Positions 17,517 to 25,734 of a stretch of 64,000 bases of DNA are shown here, piece after piece. Below the pieces are notes generated by a model. It did not search any database, had not been told where the DNA came from, and was given only the letters and a program-made list of their open reading frames with translations. The stretch covers positions 248,001 to 312,000 of the forward strand of contig NZ_CP107928.1 of the NCBI RefSeq assembly GCF_036030735.1, in the 5' to 3' direction. Each line of letters opens with the position of its first letter. The first letter of the stretch is position 1. The position numbers were made by a program, and so were the translations under genes. The DNA is from Streptomyces sp. NBC_00425. GTDB taxonomy: Bacteria; Actinomycetota; Actinomycetes; Streptomycetales; Streptomycetaceae.

Positions 17517-17738
17517 ATGCGTGGCATTTCAACGCTCGGTGACCGCCTGTTGAGCGTGGTCGCCCCCAACACCGGCGCCCATGCGCAGTCGCAGGGAGCC
17601 CAGGCCTGCTGGATCGAGCAGACCGTCTGCGACCCCCACTGCCCGTTCTGGTGGTGGAAGGAGATCTCGTACTGGCGGTGTGACGACGGCTACCGGTTCA
17701 CCACGTCGACCGGTTGCACTGCTTCCGACAACTGCTGA
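17517..17738 (+). CDS. Six-cysteine, Trp-rich peptide precursor
   Basis: A 73-residue product starting at ATG 17517, six bases after GAGGGAG. Residues 1-23 (MRGISTLGDRLLSVVAPNTG then AHA) look like a leader. It is amphipathic but lacks the long hydrophobic core of a Sec signal peptide, and it ends in an Ala-X-Ala motif suited to a signal peptidase. The predicted 50-residue core begins QSQGAQACW. It has six Cys, at 31, 38, 42, 55, 67 and 73 (spacing C-x6-C-x3-C-x12-C-x11-C-x5-C), enough for three disulfides. It has five Trp, three of them adjacent in CPFWWWKE. It is followed by MauE-like, thioredoxin-like, ABC exporter and S26 peptidase genes on the same strand. No lanthipeptide, YcaO or radical-SAM enzyme is nearby, so a disulfide-folded bacteriocin or signal is inferred. 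No known family was recognised. Confidence 0.75.
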   Translation: MRGISTLGDRLLSVVAPNTGAHAQSQGAQACWIEQTVCDPHCPFWWWKEISYWRCDDGYRFTTSTGCTASDNC

Positions 17739-17762
17739 CCGATACGCACGCACTGGGTGAAG

Positions 17763-17795
17763 GACCGCGCCTCGGCAGTCGAGCGAGGCGCGGTC
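17763..17795 (+). terminator. Hairpin between precursor and export genes
   Basis: A perfect 12-bp stem (GACCGCGCCTCG at 17763-17774 with its complement at 17784-17795) and a 9-base loop, 24 bases after the precursor stop. Such a partial terminator would let the precursor be transcribed far more than the processing genes, as is common in peptide clusters. Confidence 0.75.
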
Positions 17796-17818
17796 TATCG
17801 CCCTCAAAGGTGAACTCA

Positions 17819-18340
17819 ATGGGTTACTTGCTGATCTGTTGCCGCGCCTTGATAGGCATGGTTTTTCTACTGTCCACTGCTGGAAAGATCCGGAGCCGGC
17901 GGAACTTCTCCGATTTCGTCACCACCGCGCACGAGCTGGCTCCCCGGCTTCCAGCCCGCATTGTCGCCCCTGGGGTGATTGCCTTCGAGACGGCTTCCGT
18001 CACGCTATTGATCTTCGACGACACCATCGTCTTCGGATTCCTCGTATCTCTCGGGCTTCTTACCGCCTTCACGGCCGTGATCGGAGCCGCCGTCGCAAAA
18101 GGCAGCGAGGTAGCGTGCCGCTGCTTCGGAGCCTCGGCCGTACCCGTGGGGCCGGCTCATCTCCTGCGCAATGCCGTGCTTCTCGTCGGGGCGGCTGCCG
18201 GCTTGACTGCTGCACTGTCCGGCCCGGGCACGAGCATCGAACTCAAAGCAGCGATCACCGCACTGGTGGCAGGGGCAGCGATCGCATGCATGACCCTGTA
18301 CACGGACGACATCTCACAACTGTTCCGACCGATCGAGTGA
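17819..18340 (+). CDS. MauE/DoxX-like redox membrane protein
   Basis: A 173-residue integral membrane protein. The ATG at 17819 after AAAGGTGA is preferred to upstream frame starts. Four hydrophobic segments are visible, near residues 4-20, 48-66, 70-92 and 115-132, with another near 145-160. The motif VACRCFGASAVP (Cys100, Cys102) matches the C-x-CFG signature of MauE-type proteins; Cys7 and Cys8 lie in the first segment. MauE, with MauD, is needed for disulfide formation and stability of the methylamine dehydrogenase small subunit; this family is related to DoxX and may pass electrons from thiols to the quinone pool. Here it likely serves the six-cysteine peptide just upstream. The next gene starts 11 bases downstream. 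Confidence 0.82.
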   Translation: MGYLLICCRALIGMVFLLSTAGKIRSRRNFSDFVTTAHELAPRLPARIVAPGVIAFETASVTLLIFDDTIVFGFLVSLGLLTAFTAVIGAAVAKGSEVACRCFGASAVPVGPAHLLRNAVLLVGAAAGLTAALSGPGTSIELKAAITALVAGAAIACMTLYTDDISQLFRPIE

Positions 18341-18351
18341 CGGGAGACATC

Positions 18352-18906
18352 ATGGCGTTCGTCGTCGTGCTGACGATTCTCTTCGGAGCACTGTCCATTT
18401 TCAACATCATTCTCACTGTGGGCATCGTGCGACGACTGCGCGAAATGAATGCCAAGCAGCGGACTTCGACGGCCTCGAAGGGCGACATGCCGAGCGTCAT
18501 GCGCACCGAGGGCGAGCAGGTGGACGCCTTCGAGGGGGTCACCGTACGCCATGAACCGATTTCCGAGCAGTTCCTGTCTGTCGGTCCGGTTCTGACAGGG
18601 GTGTTCGCATACGGCTGTTCGTCGTGCCACGAGCGAATTCCCGAATTCGTCTCCCTCGTCAAGTCCCAGAGCTTCGACCGTGACAGGGTCCTGGTGATCC
18701 TGGTGGGGACGCACGGCGACTTCACGGAGGAGCTTTTGCTGCTCGACCCGATCGCCACGGTGATCGTCGAGGGACGCCAGGGGCCGGTGGCCCGAGCCCT
18801 GGGCGTCAAGGCTTACCCAGCCCTCGCGGTGATCGGCGCCGACGGGGTGGTCCGCGCCTCCGGCCCAGGCGTCGAGAGCCTGGCTCCGGTCGCCACGAGG
18901 AGGTGA
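18352..18906 (+). CDS. Membrane-anchored thioredoxin-like protein (TlpA/MauD type)
   Basis: A 184-residue protein starting at ATG 18352 after CGGGAGA. An N-terminal hydrophobic anchor (residues 2-25, VVVLTILFGALSIFNIILTV) is followed by a charged linker and a thioredoxin-like domain. The domain holds the redox motif AYGCSSCHERIPEF (Cys89-Ser-Ser-Cys92) and a cis-proline motif KAYPALAV (Pro156). The domain should face outside. The CSSC site and the MauE-like neighbour suggest a MauD/DsbA-like role in forming or shuffling disulfides in the exported peptide. It ends five bases before the ABC transporter start, so the genes are translationally linked. Confidence 0.85.
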   Translation: MAFVVVLTILFGALSIFNIILTVGIVRRLREMNAKQRTSTASKGDMPSVMRTEGEQVDAFEGVTVRHEPISEQFLSVGPVLTGVFAYGCSSCHERIPEFVSLVKSQSFDRDRVLVILVGTHGDFTEELLLLDPIATVIVEGRQGPVARALGVKAYPALAVIGADGVVRASGPGVESLAPVATRR

Positions 18907-18910
18907 AGAG

Positions 18911-20719
18911 GTGCACGGCACAGTTCGGGCATTGCGCCTGACATGGCAGGCCAGCAGAACGTACACCTGCGCTCTCATGGTGCTCAATATCCTGGGCGCC
19001 CTTGTCCCGGTCCTGACCACGTGGCTCACGAAACTCGTGCTGGATCTCATCGCCCGCAACGGCGGCGTCGACCGCGATGCTGTCGTCCGTCTCGCCCTGG
19101 CCCTCGCGAGCGTCGGGATCGTCGGCGGCCTGCTGCCGCACACGACGCAGTACGTCAACAAGGAGGTGGAGCGTCGGGTGGGCCTACTGGCCCAGCAACA
19201 GCTCTACGAAGCCACCGGCCGATTCATCGGAATGGGACGGTTCGAGGATCCTCTCTTCCTCGACCGGCTGAGGCTCGCGCAGCAGCACGGCGGGACGACT
19301 CCGGGGGTGGTGGTCTCGGCGGTACTCTCCGTCATCAGGGCTGTCGTGATGGCGCTCGGCTTCCTCGGCTCTCTGGCTCTGCTTGCCTGGTGGTTGCCCG
19401 TGGTCGTCTCCGTCTCCGTGGCTCCCGTACTGGGCGTCGAGCTCTGGCTGGCCAAGCGCCGGGCCGATACGCACTGGAGGCTGGGACCCACGGAACGGCG
19501 GGAGTTCTTCTACCGGGAACTGCTCACCAACCTGCAGGCCGCGAAGGAGATCCGGCTCTTCGACATCGGCGGACACCTGCGCGGGCGTATGACCTCCGAG
19601 CGCCTCAAGGGCAACGCGGAACGGGCGCGCCTCGACCGGCGTGAGCTCGTGGCCCAGTCGCTGGCAGGACTCGTCACAGCCGGATGTTCCGGGCTGGCCG
19701 TCCTATGGGCTGTGGTCACAGCCTCCAACGGGCACATCACCCTAGGCGACGTATCACTGCTGATCGGCTCAGTGGTCGGCGTACAGTCGGCGGGCGCGGG
19801 CATGATGCGCGACATCGCCCGCTCGCATCATCAGCTCTTGATGTTCCAGCACTTCCTCGCCGTGGTCGACAGCGGCCCCGACCTTCCGGTCCCCCAAATC
19901 CCCGCCTCTGTGGCCCCGTTGACGCACGGAATCGAATTCCATGACGTCTGGTTTCGCTACTCCGAGGAACATCCGTGGGCACTCCGTGGGGTCAGCTTCA
20001 CTGTGGACCGGGGCCAGGTGCTGGGACTGGTCGGACGCAATGGCGCCGGCAAGAGCACCGTCATCAAACTTCTGTGCCGGATGTACGACGCCGAGCGCGG
20101 GACGATTCTCTGGGACGGCGTCGACATCCGACAACTGGACCCCTCCCAGTTGCGCCACCGCATCGGCGCCGTCTTCCAGGACTTCATGAAGTACGACCTG
20201 AGCGTCTCGGAGAACATCGCGTTGGGGGATCTGGCCAGGGCATCCGCGAAGCGCATCACCGAGGCGGCGATCGAGGCAGGCGCGCACGACTTCGTCACCG
20301 AACTGCCGTCAGGATACGAGACGTTGCTGTCACGCATATTCTTTCAGGGCGACGATGCACACGCCACACGAGGGGTCACGCTGTCGGGCGGTCAGTGGCA
20401 GCGCCTCGCCATCGCCCGGGCGTACCTTCGCAGCGACCGCGATCTGCTGATCCTCGACGAACCGAGCTCGGGTCTCGACGCCGAGGCCGAGGCCGAGATC
20501 CACCGCCAGCTGACCCGGTACCGGCAGGGACGCACCAGCGTGCTGATATCTCACCGCCTGGGGTCGCTGCGCGACGCGGACCTGCTGCTGGTGATGGACG
20601 GCGGTCAGGTGATCGAACGCGGCAACCACGATCAACTCGTCGCACACGGTGGGCGATACGCCGCGATGTTCGAAGCTCAGGCCCGGGGCTACCGGGACGA
20701 ACCCGCGGAGGTGCCGTGA
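18911..20719 (+). CDS. ABC exporter, fused membrane and ATPase domains
   Basis: A 602-residue half-transporter starting at GTG 18911 after AGGTGAAGAG. Residues 1-330 carry about six membrane helices. The ATPase domain has Walker A GLVGRNGAGKST (near 371-382), signature LSGGQWQRLAIARA (near 490), Walker B LLILDEPSSGLD (near 511) and the switch ISHRL. A homodimer would export a substrate. There is no N-terminal C39 peptidase, so leader removal must be done by another protein, fitting the S26 peptidase encoded next. The membrane domain resembles the lantibiotic/peptide exporter group. It overlaps the next gene by one base. Confidence 0.9.
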   Translation: MHGTVRALRLTWQASRTYTCALMVLNILGALVPVLTTWLTKLVLDLIARNGGVDRDAVVRLALALASVGIVGGLLPHTTQYVNKEVERRVGLLAQQQLYEATGRFIGMGRFEDPLFLDRLRLAQQHGGTTPGVVVSAVLSVIRAVVMALGFLGSLALLAWWLPVVVSVSVAPVLGVELWLAKRRADTHWRLGPTERREFFYRELLTNLQAAKEIRLFDIGGHLRGRMTSERLKGNAERARLDRRELVAQSLAGLVTAGCSGLAVLWAVVTASNGHITLGDVSLLIGSVVGVQSAGAGMMRDIARSHHQLLMFQHFLAVVDSGPDLPVPQIPASVAPLTHGIEFHDVWFRYSEEHPWALRGVSFTVDRGQVLGLVGRNGAGKSTVIKLLCRMYDAERGTILWDGVDIRQLDPSQLRHRIGAVFQDFMKYDLSVSENIALGDLARASAKRITEAAIEAGAHDFVTELPSGYETLLSRIFFQGDDAHATRGVTLSGGQWQRLAIARAYLRSDRDLLILDEPSSGLDAEAEAEIHRQLTRYRQGRTSVLISHRLGSLRDADLLLVMDGGQVIERGNHDQLVAHGGRYAAMFEAQARGYRDEPAEVP

Positions 20720-21195
20720 TGCTCGCACTGCGGACGTTCGTCGGACTGCTCACGGTGATCGCCGTGGCCGCTCTGTGCCTGCTGCGCTGGATACGCCGCA
20801 ACATCACGATTGTGCGGGTGCTGGGCCCCAGCATGAGCCCGACCTACCGCGACGGGGAGAAGGTGATCACTCGCCGCGTGCGTACGTCGAAACTGCGCAC
20901 GGGAGACGTCGCCGTACTGAACACGGTCACGGGCCACCGGGTGTCGCCCGGGGCCGCCGCCACTCACCTCCCTGTCATCAAGCGGGTGGCTGCCCTTCCG
21001 GGTGACATGGTTCCGGAGGACATCCGCTTCGCAGCATGGGGTACCCGTCAAGTGCCCCGAACCGTGCCGGCCGGACTGCTGCTCGTGTTGGGAGACAACA
21101 GGGAAAGCAGCATCGACTCCCGCTCGTACGGATTTCTGTCACTCAATGCGGTCGAGGGCAAGGTCATGCGAAAGTTGAGGGAGGAGCGCCGATAG
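20719..21195 (+). CDS. S26-family signal peptidase
   Basis: A 158-residue membrane peptidase whose ATG overlaps the transporter stop (TGATG). One N-terminal membrane helix (residues 5-23) is followed by the S26 boxes: VLGPSMSPTYRDGE with nucleophile Ser38, PVIKRVAALPGD with general base Lys88, and LLVLGDNRESSIDSRSYG (123-138). It is short for a housekeeping signal peptidase, and gene coupling suggests a dedicated enzyme. The Ala-His-Ala site before residue 24 of the precursor is a plausible substrate. A hairpin 10 bases downstream closes the operon. Confidence 0.87.
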   Translation: MLALRTFVGLLTVIAVAALCLLRWIRRNITIVRVLGPSMSPTYRDGEKVITRRVRTSKLRTGDVAVLNTVTGHRVSPGAAATHLPVIKRVAALPGDMVPEDIRFAAWGTRQVPRTVPAGLLLVLGDNRESSIDSRSYGFLSLNAVEGKVMRKLREERR

Positions 21196-21204
21196 AACTC
21201 CCTT

Positions 21205-21245
21205 GTCACCCGGTCGTGCGGCAGACCCCTTCGCGACCGGGTGAC
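21205..21245 (+). terminator. Terminator of the peptide cassette
   Basis: Perfect 12-bp arms GTCACCCGGTCG (21205-21216) and complement (21234-21245) with a 17-base loop, starting 10 bases after the S26 peptidase stop. It marks the downstream limit of the cassette. Confidence 0.75.
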
Positions 21246-21254
21246 CTCCAGGTC

Positions 21255-21545
21255 CCGGTTGAGGAGGGCGAGAGCCCGGTCCCACATGGGGTACTCGCCT
21301 GGAAGATGGTGCCCTTGTTCTTGCCGTGCCGGATCAGCGACCGCATCACGCTGATGGTGTGGTGCCGCTTCGAGCCCTCCAACTGGTCGCGGACGGCCAG
21401 GATGTCGGTGCGTGTGGCCTCGCGCAGGGGTTCGAGTCAGCCTGACCAGTCCACCAGCACCGGGCGGATCTCGGTCAGGTACCTCATGGCGGTGAACGCT
21501 GCCTCGCCGGCTGCGCCCGGTCGGTCCGGGTCAACCGGTTTTGGT
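21255..21545 (-). pseudogene. Tyrosine recombinase fragment with in-frame stop
   Basis: The reverse strand reads RYLTEIRPVLVDWSG, a TGA stop, then LREATRTDILAVRDQLEGS, HHTISVMRSLIRHGKNKGTI and FQAS. This is the core-binding segment of a Streptomyces tyrosine-recombinase-like protein (LREVTRDDVLAV...HTISVLRSLFRHCKKTGTIF). The stop and missing ends make it dead. Other pieces of similar genes lie at 7770 and 52235. Confidence 0.55.
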
Positions 21546-21772
21546 CCATGGAAGATTCAACGGAGGCGAGTCGGGTCCGGCGGTCGCGGTGGGAGACATG
21601 CCACCCGGACCAGGTCGCGGTGGGCATCCGTCAACGACGCACGGGGCGTCGAGGAGACAGCCGTCGCACCCGCCGGCCGGGAGAGGGTGACGCTCGCCGT
21701 GGGCGTGGAGGCGCTGTCGATGATCACTCAAGTCTGGCGGATATATTCCGTAGCTCGATATATTCTTGATGC

Positions 21773-22114
21773 ATGACCAGACGGAAGCCGCCTTTGACGG
21801 AATCTCAGTACTTCATCCTTGCTGCGCTCATGGACGGACCGTTGCACGGTTACGGCATCATCAAGGCTGCCGAGCAGGCCACCGACGGTCGGCTCCGGAT
21901 CGCTGTCGCCACGCTCTACGGCGCACTGGAGCGGATGGAGGGGGCCGGGCTGGTGGCCGCCGGCCATGAGGAGATCGTGGACGGGCGGGCGCGGCGCTAC
22001 TACCGGCTCACCGAGGACGGCACCGAGGCTCTCGGCCGGGAAGCGCTGCGGATGCAGCAGGCGGCGGCCGTCGTCATCGGACGCGCGCGGGACGCCGGAG
22101 CGGCCCCGGCATGA
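21773..22114 (+). CDS. PadR-family regulator
   Basis: A 113-residue protein with the PadR winged helix: LTESQYFILAALMDGPLHGY, GIIKAAEQATDGRLRIAVAT, LYGALERMEGAGLV and RRYYRLTEDGTEAL. It lacks the long C-terminal dimer helix of class I PadR, fitting the short subfamily that pairs with membrane genes. The next gene starts inside its stop codon (ATGA), so the two are co-translated. Upstream, the octamer GATATATT occurs twice (from 21732 and 21758) close to the start and could be promoter or operator. Confidence 0.87.
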   Translation: MTRRKPPLTESQYFILAALMDGPLHGYGIIKAAEQATDGRLRIAVATLYGALERMEGAGLVAAGHEEIVDGRARRYYRLTEDGTEALGREALRMQQAAAVVIGRARDAGAAPA

Positions 22115-23067
22115 ATCGCCTGCTGCTTGCTGCCTATCCCACGTCCTACCGTTCCCGGCAGGGCAAGGAGTTGCTGGCCTGCCTGGCCGAGGCATATCCC
22201 GGCCGTTCCTGGCCCCCGCCGCGGGAAGTTGCCGCCTTGGTGTGCGCCGGGGTGCAGGCCCGCGCCCGTGCCACCGTTGACGACACCACTCGGCCGTGGT
22301 GGCTGGACGGCATCCATCTGGCCGCCCTGGCCCTCGCCGCGCTGGCGCTGGTTCCGTACTTGCAGGATGTATGGCACTGGGCACTGCACATCGACCCCGG
22401 ACAGCACGCCATCGCCTTCCACTTCTCCGGCTGGTACCCGTGGGCCAAAGGACCCACACGGATACGGCTGCTGCCCTACGGGCTGCTCCCGCTGGGCTGC
22501 CTGATCGCTCTACTACGTGGCAGGGCATGGGTCGCGCTGCCGGCCGCGGCAGCCATGATCTGGGCCGGCGCTACGTCCCACGGCCGCACCCTCTTCGGCA
22601 GCGAGGGCAAGGCGGGCTTGAGCTACTACGGGTTGGGCGCCCCGCTGACGGCCCGAGACCTGGCGCTCTCGGGGGCACTGTGCGCCGCGTGCGCCGCGCT
22701 GGCCCTCTGCCGTCCCAGTCGTCTGCGACGCCGCTCGTTCCGTTGGCTGGCCCCTGTCCTGCTCGCCATGTTCGTGGCCGGTGGCCTGCACATCATCTCT
22801 GTCAGTCCGGCTTTCCAGCGCGGCTTGTTCGCCCTCGAGGTCGCCGCGCTGCTCGGCGCGTGGGTGGCGACGGCAGCCACCGGCGACCACCGGTGGCTGA
22901 TCCCCGTCTCGGCGGTTGCGATCGTCCGCACGCAGGCGATCGTCGTCCGGCCGGACGCGTTCATGCAGTCCCTTCCGGACGTGGTCGTTCTCCTCCTGCT
23001 GATCGCGCCCCTCCCCGCCCTGGCGATCACCGCCCAGCGCCGACAGGGGCAGGAACTCCCCGAATAG
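22111..23067 (+). CDS. Polytopic membrane protein paired with PadR
   Basis: A 318-residue protein whose ATG overlaps the PadR stop by four bases. The N-terminus resembles those of actinobacterial membrane proteins co-encoded with PadR (LAAYPTSYRSRQGKELLACL, AEAYPGRSWPPPREVAALV). About seven to eight membrane helices follow, including HLAALALAALALVPYL, LAPVLLAMFVAGGLHIISV and VVVLLLLIAPLPALAIT. In such pairs the regulator usually controls the membrane protein. The transported or sensed compound is unknown. Confidence 0.8.
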   Translation: MNRLLLAAYPTSYRSRQGKELLACLAEAYPGRSWPPPREVAALVCAGVQARARATVDDTTRPWWLDGIHLAALALAALALVPYLQDVWHWALHIDPGQHAIAFHFSGWYPWAKGPTRIRLLPYGLLPLGCLIALLRGRAWVALPAAAAMIWAGATSHGRTLFGSEGKAGLSYYGLGAPLTARDLALSGALCAACAALALCRPSRLRRRSFRWLAPVLLAMFVAGGLHIISVSPAFQRGLFALEVAALLGAWVATAATGDHRWLIPVSAVAIVRTQAIVVRPDAFMQSLPDVVVLLLLIAPLPALAITAQRRQGQELPE

Positions 23068-23080
23068 GAGCGGACCCCTG

Positions 23081-23818
23081 GTGGGCGGCCGAGCCCTGCC
23101 GCCGATGGAATTGAGCGCCAAGCCCACCGTCATGGTGGGCCTGGCCGTCATCGTGGTCCTCACCCTGGTGCGGCGGTGCTGGTGGCCGGGGTGCGCGGCG
23201 CTCGGCGTCGTCATTCTCACGACCGGAGGCAAGGAGGTGCTCAAATCGACCCTGCCCCGCCCCGATCTGGTGGGCGCGCCCGAGAATCTCCTTGGTCAGG
23301 GTTTTCCCAGCGGGCACACCGCCATCCCCGCTGCGCTGACTCTCGCCGCCGTCCTCGTGGTGTCCCCCCGCACCCGCCCGTACGTCGCCATGGCCGGTGT
23401 GCTTTGGCTCTCCTGCATCGCCGCCGCCAGCGCGACCATGGGCGGCCACCGGCCCAGCGAAGTGCTGGGGGCCACACTGCTGGCCTGTGTCTGTTACGGC
23501 CTCGCAACCTGGCTACTGCCGCCGACCGCCGCGCCGGCCGCCACGCGGAGCACCCGTGCGCTGCCCGTCATCACCCTGACGGTGGCATTGGCCATTGCCC
23601 TCGTTTCCGGCGCACGCAACGACACCCTCACCAGGTCACTGGTCTCCGCGGCGACGCCAGACCAGGGCCGCACATATGAAGGCGTACGCCGCAGTCGGGC
23701 GGCCCGCACACACCGCACGCCACACACCTCCCGCACTGGGCTGACCATGTGGCCGGCTCCGGGCGGGAACCGGCGCATCCCGGCAAAGCGGCGATCCGAT
23801 GCCACCGCCCAGTCGTAG
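23081..23818 (+). CDS. PAP2-family membrane phosphatase
   Basis: A 245-residue frame from GTG 23081. The PAP2 catalytic motifs are present: KEVLKSTLPRPD, QGFPSGHTAIP with the essential His, and SATMGGHRPSEVLGA with the nucleophile-region His. These act on lipid phosphates or undecaprenyl pyrophosphate on the outer face of the membrane. The N-terminus is shorter than usual (one or two helices missing), and from about residue 190 the sequence becomes basic and unstructured, suggesting a lost stop or a frameshift near 23650. It follows the PadR operon by 13 bases. Confidence 0.72.
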   Translation: MGGRALPPMELSAKPTVMVGLAVIVVLTLVRRCWWPGCAALGVVILTTGGKEVLKSTLPRPDLVGAPENLLGQGFPSGHTAIPAALTLAAVLVVSPRTRPYVAMAGVLWLSCIAAASATMGGHRPSEVLGATLLACVCYGLATWLLPPTAAPAATRSTRALPVITLTVALAIALVSGARNDTLTRSLVSAATPDQGRTYEGVRRSRAARTHRTPHTSRTGLTMWPAPGGNRRIPAKRRSDATAQS

Positions 23819-24659
23819 CGACCGTCGACGCCCGAGCGGGGATACGCTCCCGCCCGGGCGTGTCCTCCGATAGGCCGGTCACCAGGTCTGCGATGCCCCC
23901 AGCGCACACAGTGACTGCAACGACGCTTGGGGTCGACCCGGCCGACGTGCCCGGCGTCCTGCGGGCCGTCCTGGCACCATTCTGAGGCCGGAGCCCTTGC
24001 CCGCCCGGGGACCGACCACATCACCGGGAGACCCGCGACGAGCGATGCGTCCGTTGCATTCGAGGGCGAAACGTGCCGGGTGAGCGGCTTGACGCAGAGT
24101 GGGTCCAATCCTGGCGGGAACAGGCCGATGCGGCGCTGTCGAAGCTGATGCAGTCGTTTCTCCCGACGCGCGGATTCCCACCCGCCACAACGCCGTGATG
24201 CTCGCAACCGACGACAGCCACCAAGCGACGAGCGCGCTCGTGGACCTGACGCCGATCCCCCAGCTCTGATCACCGGTCAAAGCGCAGACCGCTCGGTCCG
24301 CCGCCGGGTGGCTTCATTTCTGGTGAACATCCGCAGCACTCAAGATCGCCAACTGTTGCCCGAACTGCTGACCAATCGCTGCTACTTCACGTGAAGGAAG
24401 CCAATCGCCCCATGACAGCCGCACGGCTAGAGAAACCGCCCCACGACAGTGACTACGCACTTCCTCAACGCCCGACCATCGAAATCACCCAGCTCTGATG
24501 TGCCGTCACTGACACCCACCACCGACACCCACCTGGCCCATCGCACCTTCGCGTCATGTGCGGTCGCCCAGGTGGGCGGGACCGCGATCGGTACTGAGAC
24601 GCCGGAGAGGGGCGCGGCGTTCGGCCCGTGGTCCGGAGTTCTCCACTCCTTCCCCGCTC
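23819..24659. other. Region without a recognised gene
   Basis: About 840 bases. Short open stretches on both strands do not match known families and lack good starts. The codon bias is weak, consistent with decayed DNA. Confidence 0.4.
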
Positions 24660-25564
24660 TCACCCCTTCCGTCGCGTTCCCAAGGTCGTGCGGGGGTTGC
24701 GGCTCTTGAGCCTCGTCCCCTTCCGTGGGTCGCGGGCAGCCGGGGTCAGGCGCCAGTATCCGTACGGGTTGTGGAAGAAGTCGTCGTCCTCGAACCGTTC
24801 GCACTCCACACGGTTCATGATCCAGCGCGTGGCGTCCTGCGCGATGCGGAAGCCCTCGCCGTTCTGGACGCCGTGGTCCGGCTGCTCGGTCAGCAGGTAG
24901 TACGACGCGATCTCCATGGTGGTCACCCACTCCCACAGCAGCTCCGGCTCGGGCACCGCGGTGCTTCCGGGGGCCAGCTCCACGTCGGCCTCGCCCAGCA
25001 GGTGCATGCCACAGCTGTAGTAGACCTCCCCGTCGTGGATCACGGGCACGACCCACGCCCGGACGAGGGTGCCGACCAGGTCGTCCGCGGTCTCGGCGGC
25101 GGCCGCCTCGCTCGCCAGGGCCAGCCACCGCTCCCGGCCGCAGGCCACCCCGCTGGACTCGTTCTTCACCGCGGTTGCTCCGTTGGCCAGCAGGGCAGCG
25201 GTGACGGCCAGCGCCCGGCGGGACACGTCGAGGCCGGTGGCCTGGGAGACCGGCGGTGACAGGACATAGGCGACCGAGTCGTGTGCGTCCACCGCGGCCC
25301 AGTCGTCGTCGCCGAACTCGTCGACGCCGGTGGCCCGGCGGGACGCCACCGCAACGTCGAACGCCTCACGCATCCGGGGTCAGGCTCCCGCTGGAACTCC
25401 TCGAGCGTGAAGTCCCCCGCACCCGCCTCCTCGACCGCCCGGCTGATGACCTCGGGATCCAGGCCCACGCCGACCGCGCACAGCACGTGCCTCGGCGTCA
25501 CACCGGACGCCGGGACCACGATGCGCGTGCCATCGATGACGTGTCCTTGCCACAACTTGCTCAT
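24660..25564 (-). pseudogene. DUF4261-like protein, frameshifted
   Basis: The gene probably starts at ATG 25564 (MSKLWQGHVIDGTRIVVPAS). It reads GLDPEVISRAVEEAGAGDFT up to REPDP near 25376. There the frame changes, and a second frame from 25373 (MREAFDVAVASRRATGVDEF) carries on for 237 residues to the stop at 24660. The second part has the DUF4261-like run YYSCGMHLLGEADVELAPGS and an acidic C-terminus (ERFEDDDFFHNPYGYW). The family assignment is from recall and moderate. Either a one-base error or a true frameshift separates the halves; the 237-residue ORF might still be expressed from its own ATG. Confidence 0.55.
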
Positions 25565-25734
25565 CCACCCAGCATCGCAGATGTGCGTACGCGTCCAGCG
25601 CGCTGAGGTGAGACGTCGCATCCGTGAACGGGAGTCTCGGATCGCGGGCCCTGCTCGGCATGAGAGCAGAGCCTGGCGGTGTGCGGGGAAAATCCAGGGG
25701 AGCGGACGGCCGCGCGCTGCTACGGTCGAGCGCC

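Noticed and set aside
17342..17572. Reverse frame overlapping the peptide precursor
   Set aside because: No ribosome site and no conserved motif; the forward Cys-rich frame with GAGGGAG and matched downstream genes is preferred.
17517..17738. Lanthipeptide or lasso peptide precursor
   Set aside because: No LanB/C/M, lasso cyclase or B-type protease is in the cassette; Ser/Thr content and cleavage site do not fit these classes.
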